A DNA stretch of 5,378 nucleotides from VFJL01 sp043721435 (GTDB lineage Bacteria; Pseudomonadota; Gammaproteobacteria; Burkholderiales; Nitrosomonadaceae), in the NCBI GenBank assembly GCA_043721435.1, contig JAYSQR010000103.1, positions 1 through 5,378 of the forward strand, given 5' to 3'. Position 1 is the stretch's first letter. The number at the start of each line of letters is the position of its first letter. Position numbers and translations under genes: made by a program. Shown piece after piece: positions 1-4,527 of the stretch. The notes beneath the pieces are model-generated. The model was not told the origin of the DNA, made no database searches, and saw only the letters and a list, made by a program, of their open reading frames with translations.

Positions 1-78
1 ATGGAGCAACGTGGCATTGAGTGGGCGTTCACTCGGCAGGATGCAGATACAAAAATGGCTAGGCATTATGTTTCGTAA
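1..78 (+). CDS. 3' end of a gene cut by the window edge, possibly an IS630-type transposase
   Basis: An open frame enters from the left edge and ends at a TAA at 76-78, giving 25 residues. The ATG at position 1 is probably an internal codon, since nothing upstream is visible. The tail contains IEWAFTRQDA followed by ARHYV. This W-x-F-T ... A ... Y spacing resembles the extreme C-terminus of IS630/Tc1-mariner type DDE transposases, which often end in a W-x-F-T-x(3)-A-R-x-K-L-x(2)-L/H-Y-P/V type sequence. The catalytic DDE residues would lie outside the window, so the family call rests on this short tail alone. The gene converges on the DUF3293 gene, with only 16 bp between the two stop codons. 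It could equally be the end of an unrelated hypothetical protein. Confidence 0.4.
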   Translation: MEQRGIEWAFTRQDADTKMARHYVS

Positions 79-94
79 TTAATGGGTTGTTATA

Positions 95-520
95 CTAGCG
101 CAGCAACATCAGCCTGGGGATGGCATCCGCGCCGGCCCACACGACCGCATTCTGCCCAAACTGCCGGCCCAGAACCTGGGCTGTAGTCAGATCCACTCCC
201 AGCGCAAGCAGACTTGGCTCCGGCGGCCAAGTGCCGGATGGATCAGAGCCCGTGCCTTCGATGATCTGATCGGTATGACGGTTCAATTCTTCACGCAGGC
301 GCGCGTGCACCGCCTGGTTCGCTGCGGGACTCTGCGGTTGGCTGCCCGGATTGCAGGCAGTGATGAAGACTGCACATTGTCGGCCTGACCCCGCCAGCAG
401 TTGCGACAGCGCTTCGGAGTACTGATCGATACGCAGGCTGATTGCAGCAGAGCCGGACCCTGCCCGGTAGTCGGCCGTGCGATAACTGTCGATGAGGTCA
501 GCAGGAATTTCGGATGACAT
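95..520 (-). CDS. DUF3293 domain protein
   Basis: A 141-residue protein that fits the DUF3293 family over essentially its full length. The function of this family is unknown. Recognisable family blocks are the N-terminal I-x-x-Y-R-x-A-D-Y (residues 9-18), FITACNPGSQ (52-61), the DPSGTWPPEPSLLALG stretch (93-108) and FGQNAVVWAG (121-130), with the usual hydrophobic end LMLLR. There is no signal peptide or membrane segment, so it is probably cytoplasmic. The frame stays open upstream to 646, but the start at 520 is chosen because the homologous part begins there and a GAGG Shine-Dalgarno (529-532) sits 8 nt before it. The extra upstream residues would be out-of-frame sequence of the hydrolase gene. 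The gene lies 10 bp after the stop of the metallo-hydrolase and is probably translated with it. Confidence 0.85.
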   Translation of the reverse strand: MSSEIPADLIDSYRTADYRAGSGSAAISLRIDQYSEALSQLLAGSGRQCAVFITACNPGSQPQSPAANQAVHARLREELNRHTDQIIEGTGSDPSGTWPPEPSLLALGVDLTTAQVLGRQFGQNAVVWAGADAIPRLMLLR

Positions 521-527
521 CAGAAAA

Positions 528-533
528 ACCTCA
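528..533 (-). promoter_or_regulatory. Ribosome binding site overlapping the upstream stop codon
   Basis: On the minus strand the hydrolase stop TGA (533-531) is followed by GG, so the stop codon forms part of a TGAGG Shine-Dalgarno, 8 nt before the DUF3293 start at 520. Ribosomes finishing the hydrolase would uncover or reuse this site. That is the usual arrangement for translational coupling, and it supports the start at 520 over the longer frame. Confidence 0.6.
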
Positions 534-1313
534 GTCTCTCCACGCCGGAAATTGCGGCAAGTCATGAAAGAAAGCCATATCGTGATTGGGCCACAGTTCG
601 GCATCTTCAGCACGGGCGAGAGCCTTGAGCTTGCGGATGCTGGCAAGCGCCAGTGCCGTGTTGTCCTGCCAACAGCAACCGGGGGCGATCTCCTCGGACA
701 GATTCTCGGTCAGATCAGCGGCGTCTCCGCAAAGGATCACCGGCCGGCCTTTGGGCAGCTCGAGCAACAGCGACATGTGCCCTGCAGTATGACCCGGGCT
801 GGCGATGGCCTGCACGCCTGCTGCGACGCTGTATTCACCAGTCTGCAGTTGCCACTGATCCGCAGTGGCCAACTCGTCGGCAAACACGCCGCCGTCCAGT
901 CCGGTACGCGCGGCGGCCAGTTCATCGGCGTGGACATGCACCTCGCAGCCCGGCAGGTCGCAGATGCCGCCGACATGGTCAAAGTGCAGATGGCCGATAA
1001 AGACCACGTCGATATCAGAGGGCGCCAGCCCCAGTCGTGCCAGGTAGCGCGGAATGCGCTGCTGTTCCTGCATGTTGGGCGCTTCGATCTGCGGGCGCAT
1101 CGGGTCGAAATACTGGGTGCGCAAGGCGGGGTCGGCCAGCTTGCGGTAATCGCAGCCCGCATCGTAGAGGATGCGGCCGTTCGGCGTCTCGATCAGGTAG
1201 GCGAGAATCGGCGCCTCGATGAACTGACCGTGGCCACGGTTGCGGGTTGAAATGGTCTTCTCATAGCGCAGCGTGCCGGTGAGCAGCGGCCAGACCTTCA
1301 GAGCACGAGACAT
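531..1313 (-). CDS. Metallo-beta-lactamase-fold hydrolase, N-acyl homoserine lactonase-like
   Basis: A 260-residue metallo-beta-lactamase-fold enzyme that follows the AiiA/AttM type of N-acyl homoserine lactonase along its whole length. Those enzymes open the lactone ring of acyl-homoserine lactone signals using two metal ions. The metal ligands are all visible: HLHFDH (H108, H110, D112, H113), H175 in SPGHTAGH, D197 in CGDAAD and H244 in PNHD. The early strands AYLIETPNGRILYDAG (38-53) are also typical. The tyrosine that in AiiA lies three residues after the bridging aspartate (Tyr194) is an aspartate here (D200), so activity on acyl-homoserine lactones is uncertain and another lactone or ester is possible. 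There is no signal peptide, so the enzyme should be cytoplasmic. The start at 1313 has an AGGAA Shine-Dalgarno ending 6 nt upstream. A TATAAG hexamer (1343-1348, minus strand) could be a -10 element, but I find no convincing -35. The DUF3293 gene follows after 10 bp. Confidence 0.85.
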   Translation of the reverse strand: MSRALKVWPLLTGTLRYEKTISTRNRGHGQFIEAPILAYLIETPNGRILYDAGCDYRKLADPALRTQYFDPMRPQIEAPNMQEQQRIPRYLARLGLAPSDIDVVFIGHLHFDHVGGICDLPGCEVHVHADELAAARTGLDGGVFADELATADQWQLQTGEYSVAAGVQAIASPGHTAGHMSLLLELPKGRPVILCGDAADLTENLSEEIAPGCCWQDNTALALASIRKLKALARAEDAELWPNHDMAFFHDLPQFPAWRD

Positions 1314-1369
1314 GTTGAATTCCTGAAGATGCGCTTTATCGGCTTATAGGCAGGTTATGCAAACGGTGC

Positions 1370-1633
1370 TCATGGTTCGCGGAATAACTCATCGAGCGGG
1401 TTCTTGGCTACGGGGGCGCTGCCGGAAACGTGCTTCGCAGTGAACTCTTCCTCGATGTTGTCGCGATAGAAGCTCCATGCCGCGCCCGAGCTGCTAAGAC
1501 GTTGCCAGATTCCCTCGCCAACACCGCTGTATTGCAGCCTGCTGCCGTTGTCGAGCTGAACCTGCAGTATTCGGGCGCGCGCATCATAGCCAATGGCGCG
1601 CAACCTGCCCGAATTGATCTTTTTCATTTCCAT
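1370..1633 (-). CDS. KTSC domain protein
   Basis: A small protein of 87 residues made almost entirely of a KTSC domain (about residues 4-64). This domain was named from the C-terminus of some lysyl-tRNA synthetases and also occurs alone in bacteria. It has been suggested to bind RNA, without firm proof. Visible family features are the opening I-N-S-x-R-L-x-A-I-G-Y-D (6-17), the central LQYSGV (33-38, where the common Y-x-Y appears as L-Q-Y) and FYRDNIEEEF (55-64). The last 20 or so residues are a charged, probably disordered tail. Starts at 1633 or 1627 are both possible. The first has a weak AAGA sequence 7 nt upstream, and the second has only GGAA directly adjacent. The gene follows the HEPN-like gene by 36 bp, and its base composition matches the hydrolase side rather than the A+T-rich gene upstream. 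Confidence 0.8.
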   Translation of the reverse strand: MEMKKINSGRLRAIGYDARARILQVQLDNGSRLQYSGVGEGIWQRLSSSGAAWSFYRDNIEEEFTAKHVSGSAPVAKNPLDELFREP

Positions 1634-1669
1634 ATTGGCATCTTGAAGACTATTGCGACGCTGATCACT

Positions 1670-2200
1670 TTAATCTGCTCTCGGTTGGGCTTCTCGAATA
1701 CGATCGCTAAATTTCATTAGTTCTCTAGCCATAACCTCAAAAGAACTCTTTCTTTCCATTAACTCTTTGTGGCTCAAGCGAATTATAAAAGTACCATTAG
1801 TAAATGTTGGGAATGGGGCCAACCTTACAACTTGTACTCCGTTGTCGTCGGCCCATTGGATAATGTCAGAGTGTGCAACTTCATTGCGCTTGTTATATCC
1901 CTTTCTGACTCGCTTGCGAATGTGTTCCCATTCGGTTTTTAACTCAATAAATGGATTTGCAGCTATTTCTTCTGAATTTGCTTTCCAATTTATTGCGGCA
2001 GCTATCATACCCATCCGAGCGTCAATGGAAATGACGGCATCGAAAACCGCAACGTGAATTCCAATATTAGTAATTGGGCCAGTCGTGGAATTTAGACAAT
2101 CGTTGTAAACAAGGGATAGATCACGTTCAACCATAGCCCACGTCATGAGACATTCGCCCACAGCCATAGTTATATCGCGCCTGTCTTGTTCTATTGTCAT
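1670..2200 (-). CDS. Hypothetical protein with a HEPN-like RNxxxH motif
   Basis: A 176-residue protein that I cannot assign to a named family. It is predicted mostly helical, without signal peptide or membrane segments. Residues 105-110 read RNEVAH, preceded by a basic helix (RKRVRKGYNKR, 95-105). R-N-x(3)-H matches the R-x(4-6)-H motif of HEPN domains, many of which are RNases in toxin-antitoxin and phage-defence systems; others are non-catalytic. An N-terminal helix with W21, E25 and Y32, and a second helix around 51-70, resemble the layout of many hypothetical proteins carrying this motif. The gene is much A+T-richer than its neighbours (20 G+C in 60 bases at both 1741-1800 and 1921-1980), which suggests acquisition by transfer. 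The start at 2200 has only a weak purine-rich AAGAAAA upstream; Met12 at 2167 is an alternative. No nucleotidyltransferase-type antitoxin lies next to it. The gene call is firm, the function is not. Confidence 0.7.
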   Translation of the reverse strand: MTIEQDRRDITMAVGECLMTWAMVERDLSLVYNDCLNSTTGPITNIGIHVAVFDAVISIDARMGMIAAAINWKANSEEIAANPFIELKTEWEHIRKRVRKGYNKRNEVAHSDIIQWADDNGVQVVRLAPFPTFTNGTFIIRLSHKELMERKSSFEVMARELMKFSDRIREAQPRAD

Positions 2201-2258
2201 TTTTTCTTACTGGACGTCAATCCGCCGATATGCGAGGCCCTTGCGTCACAACATTGAA

Positions 2259-2319
2259 AGCCAGTTCAAATTTACGGCTCAAGTTGTTGGCAAGTTTGCT
2301 CAGGACTTGCTTGCTGGCT
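2259..2319. repeat. Nested short inverted repeats in the ettA 3' intergenic region
   Basis: The 168 bp between the start of the HEPN-like gene and the end of ettA hold no convincing gene. Within them an outer pair AGCCAG (2259-2264) and CTGGCT (2314-2319) encloses an inner pair GCAAGT (2290-2295) and ACTTGC (2305-2310). All four arms are perfect 6-mers. No T-run follows on either strand, so this is not a standard intrinsic terminator. It may be a weak RNA fold or chance. Confidence 0.25.
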
Positions 2320-2368
2320 ATGGTGCAGCGTAAACGGGAACAGATCACAATTAATCGTATCAACCAAA

Positions 2369-4033
2369 TTACCGGCTAATCGGTTTGTAGCGTATCCGCT
2401 TCGGCTTCGCGCCCTCTTCACCCAGGCGCTTGCGCTTGTCCGCTTCATATTCCTGATAGTTGCCGTTGAAGAAGGTCCATTGCGAATCGCCCTCCGCCGC
2501 GAGGATATGGGTGGCAATGCGGTCGAGGAACCAGCGGTCGTGCGAGATCACCAGCACGCAGCCGGCGAATTCGAGCAGCGCATCTTCCAGCGCGCGCAGG
2601 GTTTCCACGTCCAGATCATTGGAAGGCTCATCCAGCAGCAGCACGTTGCCGCCCGAGATCAGCGTCTTGGCCAGATGCAGCCGGCCGCGTTCGCCGCCGG
2701 AAAGATTGCCGACGATCTTGGCCTGGTCGGCGCCCTTGAAGTTGAAACGGCCGATGTAGGCGCGCGCGGGAGTTTCGTACTTGCCTACGGTAAGGATGTC
2801 GTTGCCGCCGGAGATGGCATCGAACACGCTCTTGTCGTTCTCCAGCGAGTCGCGCGCCTGATCGACGTGCGCGATCCTGACGGTGGAACCGATTTTCACT
2901 TCGCCGGAATCCGGCTGTTCCTTGCCGGTGATCAGCTTGAACAGCGTGGATTTACCCGCGCCGTTCGGGCCGATGATGCCGACGATGGCGCCGGGCGGCA
3001 CCTTGAAACTGAGGTTGTCGATCAGCAGGCGCTCGCCGTAGACTTTGGAAACATTGTTGAGTTCGATCACCTCATTGCCGAGCCGTTCTGCCACGGGGAT
3101 GAAAATCTCCTGGGTCTCGTTGCGCTTCTGGTATTCCTGCGAATTGAGTTCTTCAAAGCGGGTGATGCGCGCTTTCGATTTCGCCTGCCGCCCCTTGGGG
3201 TTCTGCCGCACCCATTCCAGTTCCTGCTTCATCGACTTCATGTGCGCGTCGATCTGCTTGTTCTCTGTCTCCAGCCGCGCTTCCTTCTGCTCCAGCCAAC
3301 TGGAGTAATTGCCTTTCCACGGAATGCCGTGGCCGCGATCCAGCTCCAGGATCCATTCGGCGGCGTTGTCGAGAAAGTAGCGGTCATGCGTAACCGCCAC
3401 CACGGTGCCAGGGAAGCGCACCAGGAATTGTTCCAGCCATTCCACCGACTCGGCATCGAGGTGGTTGGTCGGCTCGTCCAGCAGCAGCATGTCGGGCTTT
3501 TCCAGCAGCAGCTTGCACAGCGCCACGCGCCGCTTCTCCCCGCCGGAAAGATTCTTGACCACGGCATCCCACGGCGGCAGACGCAATGCATCGGCGGCGA
3601 TTTCCAGTTGCTGGTCACTGCCCCCGCTGCCGGCGGCAAGGATGGCTTCCAGCCGTGTCTGTTCGGCGGCAAGCGCATCGAAATCGGCGTCCGGCTCGGC
3701 ATATGCGGCATAGACTGCATCCAGCTTCTGCTGCGCGCTGGCCGCCTCGCCCAGCCCTTCCTGCACGGCCTCGCGCACGGTCTGCTCCGGGTTGAGCTGC
3801 GGCTCCTGCGGCAGGTAGCCGATATTGAGATTGGGCATCGGCAGGGCTTCGCCCTCGAAATCCTTGTCCACCCCCGCCATGATGCGCAGCACGGTGGACT
3901 TGCCCGAACCGTTCAGGCCCAGCAGGCCTATCTTGGCGCCCGGGAAGAAACTGAGCGAGATGTTCTTGAGTATCTGCCGCTTGGGGGGAACGACCTTGCC
4001 CACGCGGTTCATGGTGAAAACGTATTGCGCCAT
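2369..4033 (-). CDS. ettA: Energy-dependent translational throttle protein EttA (ABC-F ATPase)
   Basis: A 554-residue ABC-F protein, almost exactly the length of E. coli EttA. EttA binds the ribosomal E site and links entry into elongation to the cellular ATP/ADP ratio; it is soluble and not a transporter. Domain 1 has Walker A GLNGSGKST (39-47), an EttA-type arm insertion (about 95-140), signature LSGGEKRR (162-169) and Walker B LLLDEPTNHLD with catalytic E187. A charged helical P-site interaction linker follows (about 242-320, containing NPKGRQAKSKARITRFEEL). Domain 2 has Walker A GPNGAGKST (355-363), signature LSGGERGR (444-451) and Walker B LLLDEPSNDLD with catalytic E469. The basic C-terminus KRIRYKPISR is typical of the family. 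Nothing essential is missing. The start at 4033 gives the usual family N-terminus MAQYVFTM, but no Shine-Dalgarno precedes it. The gene is divergent from the small secreted-protein gene, and no intrinsic terminator is evident after its stop. Confidence 0.96.
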   Translation of the reverse strand: MAQYVFTMNRVGKVVPPKRQILKNISLSFFPGAKIGLLGLNGSGKSTVLRIMAGVDKDFEGEALPMPNLNIGYLPQEPQLNPEQTVREAVQEGLGEAASAQQKLDAVYAAYAEPDADFDALAAEQTRLEAILAAGSGGSDQQLEIAADALRLPPWDAVVKNLSGGEKRRVALCKLLLEKPDMLLLDEPTNHLDAESVEWLEQFLVRFPGTVVAVTHDRYFLDNAAEWILELDRGHGIPWKGNYSSWLEQKEARLETENKQIDAHMKSMKQELEWVRQNPKGRQAKSKARITRFEELNSQEYQKRNETQEIFIPVAERLGNEVIELNNVSKVYGERLLIDNLSFKVPPGAIVGIIGPNGAGKSTLFKLITGKEQPDSGEVKIGSTVRIAHVDQARDSLENDKSVFDAISGGNDILTVGKYETPARAYIGRFNFKGADQAKIVGNLSGGERGRLHLAKTLISGGNVLLLDEPSNDLDVETLRALEDALLEFAGCVLVISHDRWFLDRIATHILAAEGDSQWTFFNGNYQEYEADKRKRLGEEGAKPKRIRYKPISR

Positions 4034-4120
4034 AGTGTGTTGGTGTCAGTAAGAAATAGTGATTTTGTTTCTCGGAAGTACCCAAGGCGAACAGGTTCTT
4101 CACCTCAATTTCGCTGCTGA

Positions 4121-4126
4121 ATTATA
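4121..4126 (-). promoter_or_regulatory. Candidate -10 element of the ettA promoter
   Basis: The minus strand reads a perfect TATAAT here, 87 bp before the ettA start, which would place transcription start near 4114 and give a leader of about 80 nt. No hexamer close to TTGACA lies 16-18 bp upstream, where the sequence is G-rich. The promoter would be weak, activator-dependent or read by another mode. The position in the divergent intergenic region fits ettA and no other gene. Confidence 0.4.
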
Positions 4127-4192
4127 CCCTCTTAATGCTTTGCCCCGCCTGATCCGCAGAGCGCATTTCCAGGCACATCAGATGCATCCGGT

Positions 4193-4221
4193 ATGACGAA
4201 AGCCGTTAACCGGTCTATACT
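4193..4221 (+). promoter_or_regulatory. Sigma70-type promoter of the small secreted-protein gene
   Basis: ATGACG (4193-4198, four of six matches to TTGACA) and TATACT (4216-4221, five of six matches to TATAAT) are separated by exactly 17 bp. Transcription would begin near 4228 and leave a leader of about 35 nt before the ATG at 4263. Assignment is by consensus only. Confidence 0.55.
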
Positions 4222-4254
4222 TTTTCTTGATGCACTCGATAAATCTCAGACCGG
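4210..4254. repeat. 7-bp perfect inverted repeat around the -10 and Shine-Dalgarno
   Basis: CCGGTCT (4210-4216) is repeated inverted as AGACCGG (4248-4254), with 31 bp between the arms and 38 bp between arm centres. The left arm touches the -10 box and the right arm contains the first two bases of the GGAGG ribosome binding site. With a transcript start near 4228 only the right arm would be in the mRNA. That would favour paired protein-binding half-sites over an RNA hairpin; coincidence is also possible. Confidence 0.35.
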
Positions 4255-4257
4255 AGG
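4253..4257 (+). promoter_or_regulatory. Strong Shine-Dalgarno deciding the start at 4263
   Basis: GGAGG sits 5 nt before the ATG at 4263. It decides this start over the in-frame TTG at 4227 and ATG at 4230, which have no ribosome binding site and would put twelve or so non-signal residues before the signal peptide. Confidence 0.75.
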
Positions 4258-4262
4258 ATCAT

Positions 4263-4511
4263 ATGAAACTACGTCAACTAATTGCCATTGCCGCTCTGAC
4301 CTTGTTCAGCAGCGCGGCCTTTGCGTACCACTGTACAACTGACATGAGAAAAATCGACGCAGCGCTGGAAAAGAACCCGAAACTGAGCGAGGCTCAGGCG
4401 GCGGAAGTCAAAAAACTGCGGGCTGAAGGTGAAGTGCTGCATAAAGAAGGCAAGCACAAGGAATCAGTCGAAACCCTCGGCAAGGCAATGAGCATCCTCG
4501 GTATCAAGTAA
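4263..4511 (+). CDS. Small secreted (periplasmic) protein of unknown function
   Basis: An 82-residue precursor with a clear Sec signal peptide. It has basic residues K2 and R4, a hydrophobic core LIAIAALTLF (6-15) and a likely cleavage after A21 in the A-F-A motif. The mature part is about 61 residues and starts YHCTTDMRKIDAALEKN. It holds a single cysteine (C24) that cannot make an internal disulfide, with H23 beside it and M27 three residues on. The rest is two amphipathic helices (about 41-60 and 65-79) whose pattern A-x-x-L-R-x-E-G-x-x-L-H-K-E-G-K-H-x-E-S-V resembles one TPR-type helical hairpin. Because the cysteine follows A21-Y-H and no lipobox is present, it is not a lipoprotein. The function is unknown. 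It has its own promoter and strong ribosome binding site, and ends 16 bp before the convergent Lon-like gene, with no clear terminator. Confidence 0.8.
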   Translation: MKLRQLIAIAALTLFSSAAFAYHCTTDMRKIDAALEKNPKLSEAQAAEVKKLRAEGEVLHKEGKHKESVETLGKAMSILGIK

Positions 4512-4527
4512 TCGCACCGTCCTGACA

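Noticed and set aside
91..96. TATACT as a plus-strand -10 element
   Set aside because: There is no acceptable -35 about 17 bp upstream and no plus-strand gene downstream of it.
521..646. Longer DUF3293 start at 646
   Set aside because: The extra 42 residues are the hydrolase 3' end read in another frame, and DUF3293 homology begins at the internal Met at 520, which has its own GAGG site.
492..1250. A 252-codon plus-strand open frame opposite the metallo-hydrolase
   Set aside because: It is a shadow of the hydrolase gene: no recognisable domain, no ribosome binding site, and it also overlaps the start of the DUF3293 gene.
2341..2352. CRP-like half-site (minus strand TTGTGATCTG)
   Set aside because: The matching right half is absent, and the position, just after the ettA stop codon and far from the next start, makes regulation unlikely.
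2145..2379. Two overlapping plus-strand frames of 61-62 codons across the ettA/HEPN gap
   Set aside because: No Shine-Dalgarno and no recognisable domain; each overlaps the 5' end of the HEPN-like gene on the other strand.
2480..4120. A 546-codon open frame on the plus strand, antisense to nearly all of ettA
   Set aside because: ABC ATPase genes in GC-rich DNA often leave long stop-free frames on the other strand. The antisense product is low in recognisable motifs and rich in H, Q, R and G as expected for a shadow, while the minus-strand EttA product is full length with every motif.
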